A stretch of DNA of 33,692 nt, from assembly GCA_022780965.1 (NCBI GenBank), contig JALEUQ010000035.1, positions 1 through 33,692 on the forward strand, in the 5' to 3' direction. The notes below the pieces were generated by a model, which was not told the DNA's origin, did not search any database, and saw nothing but the letters and a program-made list of their open reading frames with translations. Below are positions 15,473-24,009 of the stretch, piece after piece. The DNA comes from Clostridiales bacterium. Its GTDB lineage: Bacteria; Bacillota; Clostridia; Peptostreptococcales; Anaerovoracaceae. Position 1 is the stretch's first letter. Each line of letters opens with the position of its first letter. A program made the position numbers and the translations under genes.

Positions 15473-15515
15473 AGCAAGGATGAAATTTTGAGACTGAAAT
15501 TTTTGAGGAAAAAAC

Positions 15516-16700
15516 ATGAAAGAATTCAAGAGATATTTTGCGAAAATTGAAGAACTGAGAGAGACTGAGCTCGAGAGGTTAACAGCCTTTGGAATTGATG
15601 TTGATTCAGTTAAAAGTTTTTGTATTTTACCCGGTTTCACAGATGTACATGTACATTTAAGAGAACCGGGTTTTTTGTATAAAGAGACAGTTGCAACAGG
15701 AACGAAGGCTGCATCTGCCGGCGGTTTCACAGACATAATGTCCATGCCGAATCTTAAACCTGTTCCTGACTGTCCGGCCAATCTGCAGATCCAGCTGGAT
15801 GCCATTACCAGTGACGCATGTGTACACGTTTATCCGTACGGCGCCATCACGGCAGGACAGATGGGAGAGAAGCTGGCAGATATGGAAGCAATGGCATCAA
15901 AAGTGACAGCGTTCACAGATGACGGCAGAGGCGTCATGAGTGACACTCTCATGCAAGAAGCCATGACAGAAGCAAAGAGGCTTAACAAGATGATTGTAGC
16001 TCACTGTGAAGATGAGAACTTCCCTAAAGCAAGTTCTGAAGCAGAGTGGATGCAGCTTAAACGAGATCTGGAACTGGTCAGACATACCGGCTGTGCATAT
16101 CACATGTGTCATGTGTCAACCAAAGAGTCTGTTCAGCTGATTCGTGAAGCCAAGGCCGAAGGTCTTAATGTGACAGTTGAAACTGCACCTCACTATCTGA
16201 CATTTAACAGAGATATCATAGAAGACGATGGCAGGTTCAAAATGAATCCGCCTATTAAAGGTGAGGAAGACAGGCTGGCAGTAATAGAGGCTGTTGCTGA
16301 CGGAACCATAGACATGATTGCGACAGATCATGCTCCCCATTCAGCAGAAGAAAAACGTGGAGGAATGTCAGGTGCTGCCTTCGGTATCGTGGGACTTGAA
16401 ACCTGTTTCCCTGTCATGAACAAATATATGGTTGAACCTGGAATAATATCCATGGAGAAACTGATGGAACTCATGTACATCAACCCAAGAAAAAGATTCG
16501 GACTTGATGCTCCGGATATGGACAGGCTTCTGGAAGCTGATGCTCCCAACTTCTCCATATGGGATCTTGAAAGTGAATATTCAGTAAATCCGGATGAGTT
16601 TATGACAATGGGCAGAAGCACACCTTATGATGGCATGACAGTAAAGGGCAGATGCATAATGACAGTAGTTGACGGCAGGATAGTTTACAGAAGAGATTAA
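15516..16700 (+). CDS. pyrC: Dihydroorotase (type I, PyrC family) with atypical N-terminus
   Basis: Interconverts N-carbamoyl-aspartate and dihydroorotate, the third step of UMP synthesis. The amidohydrolase metal motif is DVHVHLREPG (43-52: H45, H47, R49). Further motifs are SMPNLKPVPD (75-84 region) and the late ATDHAPHSAEEK, which carries the catalytic aspartate. The barrel and C-terminal tail (VKGRCIMTVVDGRIVYRRD) are normal. The first 35 residues are not: instead of the usual beta strands (pattern like KNGRVIDP) there is a charged helix-like stretch, EELRETELERL. GAGG lies 7 bases before the ATG. A terminator-like hairpin is embedded in codons 38-54. It is first in a seven-gene pyr operon. 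Confidence 0.92.
   Translation: MKEFKRYFAKIEELRETELERLTAFGIDVDSVKSFCILPGFTDVHVHLREPGFLYKETVATGTKAASAGGFTDIMSMPNLKPVPDCPANLQIQLDAITSDACVHVYPYGAITAGQMGEKLADMEAMASKVTAFTDDGRGVMSDTLMQEAMTEAKRLNKMIVAHCEDENFPKASSEAEWMQLKRDLELVRHTGCAYHMCHVSTKESVQLIREAKAEGLNVTVETAPHYLTFNRDIIEDDGRFKMNPPIKGEEDRLAVIEAVADGTIDMIATDHAPHSAEEKRGGMSGAAFGIVGLETCFPVMNKYMVEPGIISMEKLMELMYINPRKRFGLDAPDMDRLLEADAPNFSIWDLESEYSVNPDEFMTMGRSTPYDGMTVKGRCIMTVVDGRIVYRRD
15617..15676 (+). terminator. Intragenic attenuator candidate in pyrC
   Basis: A T-rich tract (TTTTTGTATTTT, 15617-15628) is followed at once by ACCCGGTT (15629-15636), a 27-base loop containing the palindrome TGTACATGTACA (15644-15655), and the perfectly complementary AACCGGGT (15664-15671), whose last T begins a run of six T (15671-15676). 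This has every part of an intrinsic terminator with an upstream pause tract, but lies inside the pyrC reading frame, about 190 nt from the predicted transcription start. Confidence 0.55.
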
Positions 16701-16774
16701 TTCGTACAAGCCCGCTTCAAATGAAAATACAGAAATTCAAATAGAGACACAGAATAATGATACAGGAGATGGCA

Positions 16775-17533
16775 ATGAAACAGAAGATATTATCAGTTGT
16801 GAGCAATGTCAGACTTACTGACGATGTTTACCGCATGGTACTGGCTGACAATGACAAGACGACAGATGAACCTATTATCAGTGCACCAGGACAGTTTATC
16901 AACATTAAGCTTGACGGTTACTTCCTGAGAAGACCAATATCAGTAGCTGACTGGGACAATGATGAAAGGACTGTAACTATAATATATAAGGTAGCAGGTG
17001 ACGGAACAGAGTACATGAAATCTCTTGAATCAGGCAAGAACCTTGACGTGCTCCTGCCGCTGGGCAATGGATTCGACATAAGTAAAAGCGGAATAAATCC
17101 TGTTCTCATCGGCGGTGGCGCCGGTCTGCCTCCAATGTACGGAACAGCTAAGGCACTTATAAGAGAAGGGATTAAACCGTCTGTAATAGCAGGGTTTAAC
17201 GATGAGAGTCAGGTGTTCCTTGTCAAAGAGCTCGAAGAGCTTGGTGCAGAAGTTCATGTCACTACTGTTGACGGGAGCATGGGAACAAAGGGCTTCGTAA
17301 CAGATCAGCTGATTAAAATGAATTATTCACACATATTCACTTGCGGACCTGAACCGATGCTAAGAGCCATAGACAAAGCAATGCCGGAATTCATGGATGG
17401 ACAGTTCAGTTTCGAGGAGCGAATGGGATGCGGATTCGGAGCATGCATGGGATGCTCCTGCAAAACAAAGTACGGGAGCAAGAGAATCTGCAAAGAAGGA
17501 CCTGTTCTTGAAAGGAGTGAAATCATATGGTAG
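16775..17533 (+). CDS. pyrK: Dihydroorotate dehydrogenase B, electron transfer subunit
   Basis: Carries FAD and a [2Fe-2S] cluster and passes electrons from PyrD to NAD+, in a PyrD2-PyrK2 complex. With the start at 16775 it has 252 residues. The FAD motif is FLRRPISVADWD (about 50-61). The nucleotide-binding loop is VLIGGGAGLPPMYG (about 110-123). The cluster ligands are C219, C224, C227 and C239 (GCGFGACMGCSC then CKEGP). AGGAG at 16764-16768 fits the third ATG (16775); the ATG at 16757 lies upstream of that site. It overlaps pyrD by 7 bases. Its presence makes the adjacent PyrD the NAD-linked type 1B enzyme. Confidence 0.95.
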   Translation: MKQKILSVVSNVRLTDDVYRMVLADNDKTTDEPIISAPGQFINIKLDGYFLRRPISVADWDNDERTVTIIYKVAGDGTEYMKSLESGKNLDVLLPLGNGFDISKSGINPVLIGGGAGLPPMYGTAKALIREGIKPSVIAGFNDESQVFLVKELEELGAEVHVTTVDGSMGTKGFVTDQLIKMNYSHIFTCGPEPMLRAIDKAMPEFMDGQFSFEERMGCGFGACMGCSCKTKYGSKRICKEGPVLERSEIIW

Positions 17534-18438
17534 ACATGAGAGTAAACCTCTGCGGCATCGACATGGATAATCCGGTAATGGCGGCAAGCGGTACATTCGG
17601 ATTCGGTCATGAGTTCGCAGAACTTTATGATATAAACATTCTGGGATCATTCAGCTTCAAAGGCACAACTCTTGAGCCTCGTTTCGGCAACCCTACACCG
17701 AGAATAGCCGAATGCGAATCAGGCCTGATTAATTCAATAGGTCTGCAGAATCCCGGTGTAAATGAAGTTATCGATAATGAGCTGCCTAAACTTGCAGAAG
17801 TGTTTAATAAGCCTGTAATGGCCAACATAGGCGGCTCATCAGTAGAAGACTATGCCATGACAGCTAAGGCGCTGAGCAGCTGCAAACAGATAGGCTGGCT
17901 TGAAATAAATGTGTCGTGTCCTAATGTAAATCACGGCGGAATGGCATTCGGCACGGATCCTGCTGTAGTGCAGGAAGTGACCGAGGCAGTCAAGGCAAAT
18001 ACCGAAAAGCCTGTAATAATCAAACTTTCTCCTAATGTTACAGACATAACAGCAATTGCAAGAGCCTGTGAAAATGGAGGAGCAGATGGTGTTTCACTGG
18101 TAAATACTATGTTGGGAATGAGAATTAATCTGAAGACAGGCAAGCCTGTAATTGCAAATAAAATGGGCGGATTCTCAGGACCTGCAATCTTCCCGGTAGC
18201 ATTGAGAATGGTATATCAGGTATATGAAGCTGTCGGCCTGCCGATAGTTGGTATCGGAGGCATAGCCAAAGCAGAACAGGTAATCGAAATGATGATGGCA
18301 GGAGCAACGGCAGTCCAGATAGGAGCAGCCAATCTGGTGAATCCTTACGCCTGCAGAGACATAGTAAACGATCTGCCGAAGATAATGGATAAATACGGAA
18401 TCAGTAGTTTAAGTGAGATAATAGGAGGTGCACATTAA
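17527..18438 (+). CDS. pyrD: Dihydroorotate dehydrogenase B, catalytic subunit
   Basis: An FMN enzyme that oxidises dihydroorotate to orotate. The 303-residue barrel begins NPVMAASGTFGFG. The FMN/orotate segment is FSFKGTTLEPRFGNPTPR (K46), then INSIGLQNPG (68-77). The catalytic base is C131 in INVSCPNV, as in class 1 enzymes (class 2 uses Ser). The phosphate-binding VGIGGIAKAE (241-250) is intact. AAGGAG lies 9 bases before the ATG, which itself overlaps the end of pyrK. The TAATG at its stop is the start of pyrF. Confidence 0.96.
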   Translation: MVDMRVNLCGIDMDNPVMAASGTFGFGHEFAELYDINILGSFSFKGTTLEPRFGNPTPRIAECESGLINSIGLQNPGVNEVIDNELPKLAEVFNKPVMANIGGSSVEDYAMTAKALSSCKQIGWLEINVSCPNVNHGGMAFGTDPAVVQEVTEAVKANTEKPVIIKLSPNVTDITAIARACENGGADGVSLVNTMLGMRINLKTGKPVIANKMGGFSGPAIFPVALRMVYQVYEAVGLPIVGIGGIAKAEQVIEMMMAGATAVQIGAANLVNPYACRDIVNDLPKIMDKYGISSLSEIIGGAH

Positions 18439-19136
18439 TGGGTAAAGACGTAATAATCGCCTGTGACTTCCCATCAGCGGATGAAACAATGGCGTTTCTC
18501 GACAAGTTTGGAGACAGAAGGCCGTTTGTCAAAATAGGGATGGAACTTTACTATGCAGAAGGTCCTGCAATGGTCAGGACGCTTAAAGAGCGAGGACACA
18601 AGATTTTCCTGGATCTGAAGCTTCACGACATTCCAAACACAGTAAAAAAAGCAATGAACGTTCTCATGAAACTGGACGTTGACATGTGCAATGTACATGC
18701 AGGAGGCACCATCAAAATGATGGAAGCAGGCCTTGAGGGTCTCACCCGTGAGGATGGCAGCAGACCTCTGCTTATAGCAGTAACACAGCTTACATCCACA
18801 ACACAGGAAAGAATGAAGGAAGATCTTCTCATCAATGAAGATATGGAGAAGGTTGTAAGCCACTATGCTCTGAATACGAAGAAAGCAGGACTCGACGGTG
18901 TAGTATGCTCACCGCTGGAATCACCTGCAGTGCACACCCTTTGCGGAGAAGAATTCCTCACAGTTACACCAGGAGTCAGATTCGCAGACGACAGCAAGGG
19001 AGATCAGGCAAGAGTGACAACACCGGCTCAGGCAAGAGAGCTGGGATCCGATTACATCGTAGTTGGAAGAAGCATTACTTCTGCGGCTGCTCCTCTGGAA
19101 GCATATGAAAGATGCATCAGAGAATTCGTGGATTAG
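18438..19136 (+). CDS. pyrF: Orotidine 5'-phosphate decarboxylase
   Basis: Decarboxylates OMP to UMP, the final step. The catalytic motif is LDLKLHDIPNTV with D59, K61 and D64. The phosphate-binding end TPGVRF and YIVVGRSIT are clear. The length of 232 residues fits the short bacterial type. It starts in the pyrD stop codon (TAATG), with GGAGGTG just upstream. Like other operon members it comes before pyrE, although the reaction follows PyrE. Confidence 0.96.
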   Translation: MGKDVIIACDFPSADETMAFLDKFGDRRPFVKIGMELYYAEGPAMVRTLKERGHKIFLDLKLHDIPNTVKKAMNVLMKLDVDMCNVHAGGTIKMMEAGLEGLTREDGSRPLLIAVTQLTSTTQERMKEDLLINEDMEKVVSHYALNTKKAGLDGVVCSPLESPAVHTLCGEEFLTVTPGVRFADDSKGDQARVTTPAQARELGSDYIVVGRSITSAAAPLEAYERCIREFVD

Positions 19137-19194
19137 TAATGAATATTTATCAAATAATAATTGCAGGTTAAGATAAATGAAAGAGGTGCTGATA

Positions 19195-19833
19195 ATGAAG
19201 AGAGAGATTGCAGAAGCGCTGCTGGGAATAGAGGCAGTATTCCTCAGACCTGAGGAGCCGTTCACATGGGCAAGCGGAATCAAAAGTCCGGTATACTGTG
19301 ACAACAGACTGATACTGACTTCACCTGAAGCAAGAAATCTTGTAGAGAATGCCATTGCAGATACAGTAAGAGATAAATATCCGGAGGCTGAAGTTCTCAT
19401 GGGAACAAGCACTGCAGGAATAGCACATGCAGCAATTGCAGGACACATTCTTGGAATGCCTATGGGTTATGTTCGCTCAGGGGCCAAGGATCACGGCAGA
19501 AACAACAGAATTGAAGGCAGACTTGAGAAGGGTCAGAAAGTTGTTGTAATAGAAGACCTGATTTCAACAGGCGGAAGTGCCATTGATGTTGTAGAGGCAC
19601 TTAGAGAAGCCGGAGCTGAAGTGCTGGGAATCGTTAGTATTTTTACTTACGGAATGAAGAAGGGTCTTGACAGACTTGAGGCTGCAAATGTGGAGAATAC
19701 AAGTCTTACGGATTTCGATACTATTGCACAGGTTGCTGCTGAAACAGGGTACATTGAAGAGAAGGATATTGCCAGATTAATTGCGTTCAGAAATAATCCG
19801 CAGGACGAGAGCTGGATTGGCAAGGAGGAGTAA
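19195..19833 (+). CDS. pyrE: Orotate phosphoribosyltransferase
   Basis: Joins orotate and PRPP to form OMP. The PRPP loop [14 protein letters not shown] is at about 116-129. The flexible catalytic loop [15 protein letters not shown] (94-108) contains the lysine and histidine expected. With the start at 19195 it has 212 residues. AAGAGGTG (19181-19188) lies about 7 bases upstream of this ATG, whereas an ATG at 19177 precedes that site. A 58-base gap follows pyrF with no terminator, and the stop overlaps the pyrB start (TAATG). Confidence 0.95.
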   Translation: MKREIAEALLGIEAVFLRPEEPFTWASGIKSPVYCDNRLILTSPEARNLVENAIADTVRDKYPEAEVLMGTSTAGIAHAAIAGHILGMPMGYVRSGAKDHGRNNRIEGRLEKGQKVVVIEDLISTGGSAIDVVEALREAGAEVLGIVSIFTYGMKKGLDRLEAANVENTSLTDFDTIAQVAAETGYIEEKDIARLIAFRNNPQDESWIGKEE

Positions 19834-20747
19834 TGAGACATTTAATTGACATAATGGATCTGAATGTTGAAGAAATCCAGGAGCTTATAGATGTTGCAAA
19901 CGATATCATAGCAAATCCTGACGATTATGCAGAAAAGTGCAGAAGAAAGAAACTTGCAACTCTTTTCTTCGAGCCTTCAACAAGAACAAGACTCAGCTTC
20001 GAGGCAGCAATGTATGAGCTTGGAGGCAACGTGCTTGGCTTCAGTGAGGCTCAGAGTTCTTCGGCGGCCAAGGGGGAAAGTGTAGCAGATACTATCAAGA
20101 CTGTTGGAGCATATGCAGATATTATCGCAATGAGGCATCCTAAGGAAGGTGCCCCAATGGTGGCAAGCATGCGTTCTGACGTGCCTGTAATCAATGCAGG
20201 AGACGGCGGACACAATCATCCGACACAGACACTTACGGACCTGCTTACAATAAACAGAGTGCTGGGACATTTTGATAATATCACTATTGGATTCTGCGGA
20301 GACCTGAAGTTCGGACGCACAGTTCATTCTCTCATGAACGCCATGTCCAGATATGAGAATGTGAAATATGTGCTGATCTCACCTGATGAGCTTAAAATTC
20401 CTGAATACCTGAGATACAATCTTCTAGAAGGACATAACATTGAATATGTAGAAACTCAGGATCTGGAGTCAGTAATGCCGGAACTGGACATTCTCTACAT
20501 GACGAGAGTTCAGAGAGAGCGATTCTTCAACGAGCAGGATTATATCAGACTGAAGGACAGCTACATTCTGACACCCGAAAAGCTTGAAAATGCCAAGAAA
20601 GACATGGCTGTGCTTCATCCGCTGCCAAGAGTGAATGAAATTTCGACAGCAGTTGACAGTGACCCTCGCGCTAGATATTTCGAGCAGGTCAAGAACGGTA
20701 AATTCATTAGAATGGCGTTAATTCTCAAACTTCTGGAGGTGGAATAA
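19833..20747 (+). CDS. pyrB: Aspartate carbamoyltransferase, catalytic subunit
   Basis: Condenses carbamoyl phosphate and aspartate, the committed step. The carbamoyl phosphate motif is [15 protein letters not shown] (STRTR 49-53). The loop SAAKGES (77-83) supplies the residues shared between subunits of the trimer. [12 protein letters not shown] (129-140) and [10 protein letters not shown] near the end are standard. The length of 304 residues is normal. It is followed directly by pyrI, so the enzyme should be the allosteric dodecameric type, although coupling to allostery varies among Clostridia. It starts within the pyrE stop. Confidence 0.97.
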   Translation: MRHLIDIMDLNVEEIQELIDVANDIIANPDDYAEKCRRKKLATLFFEPSTRTRLSFEAAMYELGGNVLGFSEAQSSSAAKGESVADTIKTVGAYADIIAMRHPKEGAPMVASMRSDVPVINAGDGGHNHPTQTLTDLLTINRVLGHFDNITIGFCGDLKFGRTVHSLMNAMSRYENVKYVLISPDELKIPEYLRYNLLEGHNIEYVETQDLESVMPELDILYMTRVQRERFFNEQDYIRLKDSYILTPEKLENAKKDMAVLHPLPRVNEISTAVDSDPRARYFEQVKNGKFIRMALILKLLEVE

Positions 20748-21164
20748 ATGATAATAGGTGCAATAGAAAACGGTCTCGTTCTGGACCATATCACAGCCGG
20801 AAGAGGCATGGAGCTTTACAGAATTCTCGGTCTTGATACTCTGGACTGCGAAGTGGCTCTCATCAAAAATGCGCAAAGTGTCAAGATGGGACGCAAAGAC
20901 ATTATCAAAGTGGACAGACTCATAGATGTTAATCTGGATGCCATCGGTTATGTGGATCCGGGAATTACTGTAAACGTTATTCAGGATGGCAAGCTTGTAG
21001 AGAGAAAACACATTGCTAAACCTGATACAATTACTAATGTAATCAAGTGCAAGAATCCTAGATGCATTACTACAGTGGAGCAGGAGATACCGCACGTGTT
21101 CAAGCTGGTTGACAGAGATGCAGGTGTGTACAGATGCATATACTGTGAAAGCAAGGCTAAATAG
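20748..21164 (+). CDS. pyrI: Aspartate carbamoyltransferase, regulatory subunit
   Basis: Binds nucleotide effectors (CTP, ATP, UTP in known enzymes) in its N-terminal domain and docks to PyrB through a zinc domain. At 138 residues it is slightly shorter than the E. coli protein. Zinc ligands are C101, C106, C130 and C133, with the same spacing as E. coli. The allosteric domain contains AGRGMELYRILGL and IIKVDRLIDVN. It begins immediately after the pyrB stop, with GGAGGTGG upstream. It is the last gene of the operon, before a strong terminator. Confidence 0.96.
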   Translation: MIIGAIENGLVLDHITAGRGMELYRILGLDTLDCEVALIKNAQSVKMGRKDIIKVDRLIDVNLDAIGYVDPGITVNVIQDGKLVERKHIAKPDTITNVIKCKNPRCITTVEQEIPHVFKLVDRDAGVYRCIYCESKAK

Positions 21165-21194
21165 GAATTATTTGTTAAAATATGTTATTAAATT

Positions 21195-21234
21195 GTGCGA
21201 ATTCACTATTATTTAGTGATTTCGCACTTTTTTT
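21195..21234 (+). terminator. Terminator of the pyrimidine operon
   Basis: A stem of 7 plus 6 bp interrupted by one T:T mismatch, GTGCGAA-T-TCACTA (21195-21208) with TAGTGA-T-TTCGCAC (21214-21227), followed by seven T. Confidence 0.93.
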
Positions 21235-21319
21235 ATGTACATGATGGGCAAATTCTGATATATTTAAGCGAGCTGTTATTATATGTTTATATTGCAAATT
21301 ATTGTTAGGAGAGGGAAAA

Positions 21320-22744
21320 ATGACAACAATTGACAACATGATCAATGCGGTGAGCGGTATTCTTTATCAGCCGTTTATCGTGCCGCTTCTGCTGGTAGCA
21401 GGCGGTCTTTATTTCACAATCAGAACAGGCCTGCTGCAGATCAGAATGTTTCCTGAGGCATGCAAGGTAATCATGGAGAAGCCAAAGAGTGAGAACGGTA
21501 TTTCATCATTCGGTGCGCTCATGGTATCAACTGCCTCACGAGTAGGAACAGGTAACATCTTCGGTGTTGCTACTGCAATTTGTCTGGGAGGTCCTGGAGC
21601 TATCTTCTGGATGTGGATTACTGCATTCATTGGCGGCGCCTCAGCTTTCGTGGAATCAACTCTCGCACAGATTTACAAGAAGAAGAATCCTGACGGTTCA
21701 TGCTTCGGCGGTCCTGCTTACTACATGAGAGATGCTCTCGGTCAGAGATGGCTTGGTGTTATCTTCTCAGTACTGATTCTGCTCACATATGCACTGGGCT
21801 ACAACATGCTTGCAGCATATAACCTGCAGTCAACATTCGCTTCATTCGATTTTTATGACAAGACTACACCAGCAATCATCGGCGTTATCTGCGCTGTACT
21901 GTTCGGTATTGTAGTACTGGGCGGAGCTAAGAGACTGGTTCATGTAACAGGTCTGCTGGTTCCAATCATGGGTGTTGCTTATGTAATTCTGGCACTGGTA
22001 GTACTGGTGCTTAATGCAAGCAATATCGGTGCAATGTTCTCAGCAATTTTCTCAAGCGCATTTGACTTCCAGGCTATCTTCGGAGGTTTCTCAGGATCAT
22101 GCATCATGTGGGGTATCAAGAGAGGTCTGTACTCCAATGAAGCTGGTATGGGTTCTGCTCCAAATGCTGCTGCAAGAGCAGACGTTTCACATCCTGTTAA
22201 GCAGGGTCTCGTACAGATGCTTTCAGTATTCATCGATACACTGCTCATCTGTACTGCAACTGCATTCCTTTGCCTGAGCACAGGTCTGGGAACTGCCGGT
22301 TTCGTTTCAGACGGAGCTGCTGATGCAGCCGGTTATGTATCAGGATCACTCAGCGAAGTATTCGGAGGTGCCGGTCCTGTATTCCTGGCTATTGCAATGT
22401 CACTGTTCGCATTCACTACACTTATCGGTAACTATTCATACTGCGAAAGCTGTCTCGCTTTCATCATGAACAGAACACCTAGCCACAAGTTCCTGGTTGG
22501 CTTCAGAGTTCTAGCAACAGTTATCGTATTCCTGGGTGCTGTAGCAACTGCAGGTCTGGTATGGGATCTGGCTGACATGTGTCAGGGACTTATGGTATTA
22601 TGCAACGTTCCTGTAATTCTCATTATCGGTAAGCCTGCATACGATGCGCTGAAGGATTACCAGAAGCAGAAGGCAGAAGGCAAGAATCCTGAGTTCAAGG
22701 CTGCGGACATCGGTCTCAAGCAGAAGACTGACTTCTGGAACTAG
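21320..22744 (+). CDS. Sodium:alanine/glycine symporter (AGCS family)
   Basis: A membrane protein of 474 residues with about 11 hydrophobic segments, importing small amino acids with Na+ (or H+). The family motifs are GLYFTIRTGLLQIRMFP near the N-terminus, SSFGALMVSTASRVGTGNI in the first quarter, and the hallmark SNEAGMGSAPNAAA after mid-protein. AGGAGAGG at 21307-21314 supports the ATG at 21320; an in-frame TTG at 21302 is an unlikely start. Substrate (Ala, Gly or Gln) cannot be set from sequence. It is flanked by terminators on both sides and stands alone. Confidence 0.92.
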   Translation: MTTIDNMINAVSGILYQPFIVPLLLVAGGLYFTIRTGLLQIRMFPEACKVIMEKPKSENGISSFGALMVSTASRVGTGNIFGVATAICLGGPGAIFWMWITAFIGGASAFVESTLAQIYKKKNPDGSCFGGPAYYMRDALGQRWLGVIFSVLILLTYALGYNMLAAYNLQSTFASFDFYDKTTPAIIGVICAVLFGIVVLGGAKRLVHVTGLLVPIMGVAYVILALVVLVLNASNIGAMFSAIFSSAFDFQAIFGGFSGSCIMWGIKRGLYSNEAGMGSAPNAAARADVSHPVKQGLVQMLSVFIDTLLICTATAFLCLSTGLGTAGFVSDGAADAAGYVSGSLSEVFGGAGPVFLAIAMSLFAFTTLIGNYSYCESCLAFIMNRTPSHKFLVGFRVLATVIVFLGAVATAGLVWDLADMCQGLMVLCNVPVILIIGKPAYDALKDYQKQKAEGKNPEFKAADIGLKQKTDFWN

Positions 22745-22788
22745 TATCCGGGCTGATTTGATACAGTCAAAACATTTAATTGAGATAA

Positions 22789-22829
22789 GCGGCGGAGATG
22801 ATGATAATATTGTCATCCGCCGTTTTTTA
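22789..22829 (+). terminator. Terminator after the AGCS symporter gene
   Basis: CGGCGG..ATGA (22790-22801 region) pairs with TCATCCGCCG (22813-22822), with a small bulge and an AT-rich loop. Six T follow at 22823-22828. Confidence 0.88.
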
Positions 22830-22875
22830 TTGGGATTAAGATTTATGTGGAATTAAATCCTACTGATTTACTTCG

Positions 22876-22904
22876 TTGATAATATCTGTCTTATTTAGTA
22901 GAAT
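22876..22904 (+). promoter_or_regulatory. Promoter of the cysteine-synthase-like gene
   Basis: TTGATA 22876-22881, a 17-base spacer and TAGAAT 22899-22904, leaving a leader of about 30 nt. Confidence 0.6.
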
Positions 22905-22939
22905 TTCCCTTGTGAAATTAAACAACAGGGAGTCAAACA

Positions 22940-23869
22940 ATGATATATAACAATGTACTTGAAGCAATAGGCAAAACACCAATAATAAGACTTAACAAGA
23001 TGGTTAACCCCGGCAGCGCTGAGGTTCTTGTCAAGTTCGAAGGTCTTAATGTAGGCGGATCAATCAAAACAAGAACTGCTTACAACATGATCTGTCAGGC
23101 AGAGAAGGATGGAATCCTCAAGCCTGATTCAATAATCGTTGAGCCGACCAGCGGCAATCAGGGAATAGGACTTGCTCTTGTAGGAGCAGTTAAAGGATAC
23201 AGAACCATAATAGTACTGCCAGATTCAGTAAGCGAAGAGAGAAGCAAGCTGATAAGACATTACGGAGCAGAAGTGATGAAGATTCACGATGCAGGAGATA
23301 TTGGCGCATGTATCGAAGAATGTCTTCAGACTGCACTTAGAATGGCAGAGAAGGACCCTAAGGTGTTTGTACCTCAGCAGTTCGAGAATATTAACAATAC
23401 TCTTGCTCACAAGAAGCATACTGCGCTGGAAATAATGGAGCAGGTGGCAGGACCTATTCACGGTTTCTGTTCAGGAGTGGGCACAGGCGGCACTCTGACA
23501 GGCATAGGAGAAGTACTGGCAGCTCAGTATCCCGATATTAGAATTTGGGCAGTAGAACCTGAGAATGCTGCAATTCTAGCAGGTGGAACCATTGGAACTC
23601 ATCTTCAGAAGGGTATTGGAGATGGTGTAATTCCTGACATTCTCAACCAGAACATTTACGATGATATCTATATCGTTACTGACGCGGAAGCTTTGGAAAC
23701 TGCTAAGAGACTGGCCAAGGAGGAAGGGCTCATGTGCGGAATTTCCAGCGGCACCAATGTGGCTGCAGCTCTCAAGCTGGCAGAAGAACTTGGAGAAGGC
23801 AAGACTGTGGTTACAGTGCTTCCTGACACAGCCGAGAGATATTTCTCGACACCTTTGTTCGGAGAATAA
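22940..23869 (+). CDS. Cysteine synthase-like PLP enzyme (fold-type II)
   Basis: 309 residues of the O-acetylserine sulfhydrylase/cystathionine beta-synthase family, expected to make cysteine from O-acetylserine and sulfide. The PLP lysine is K43 in VGGSIKTRTAYNMI. The cofactor phosphate loop is GVGTGGTLTG. The C-terminal VTVLPDTAERYFST ends the family fold. Two departures from CysK are visible: KTR replaces the usual KDR after the lysine, and the substrate loop is TSGNQG (70-75) rather than TSGNTG. The general reaction is likely beta-replacement, but the acceptor or donor may differ. It has its own promoter and terminator, and no cysE nearby. Confidence 0.8.
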   Translation: MIYNNVLEAIGKTPIIRLNKMVNPGSAEVLVKFEGLNVGGSIKTRTAYNMICQAEKDGILKPDSIIVEPTSGNQGIGLALVGAVKGYRTIIVLPDSVSEERSKLIRHYGAEVMKIHDAGDIGACIEECLQTALRMAEKDPKVFVPQQFENINNTLAHKKHTALEIMEQVAGPIHGFCSGVGTGGTLTGIGEVLAAQYPDIRIWAVEPENAAILAGGTIGTHLQKGIGDGVIPDILNQNIYDDIYIVTDAEALETAKRLAKEEGLMCGISSGTNVAAALKLAEELGEGKTVVTVLPDTAERYFSTPLFGE

Positions 23870-23927
23870 ACACTAATGGCTGCCGGTCAGGTGGCTGAGG
23901 TCAGACAATTTACAAATGAAAACAATA

Positions 23928-23975
23928 AAAAATGAGACTGACACTTATTACAGCTGCCAGTCTCTTATTTTTATA
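23928..23975. terminator. Bidirectional terminator between the cysteine-synthase-like gene and ribH
   Basis: GAGACTG (23934-23940) pairs with CAGTCTC (23958-23964), with a 17-base loop. The plus side is followed by a T-rich TTATTTTTAT and the minus side by ATTTTTTATTG, suiting the two convergent genes. Confidence 0.75.
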
Positions 23976-24009
23976 TTTGAAAACTTTTTCGCGATAAGGA
24001 TTATATGGT

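Noticed and set aside
15473..15515. PyrR-type binding element in the pyr leader
   Set aside because: The leader is only about 37 nt and I found no sequence fitting the PyrR loop consensus (CNGNGA closed by a short stem) here or in the early pyrC codons.
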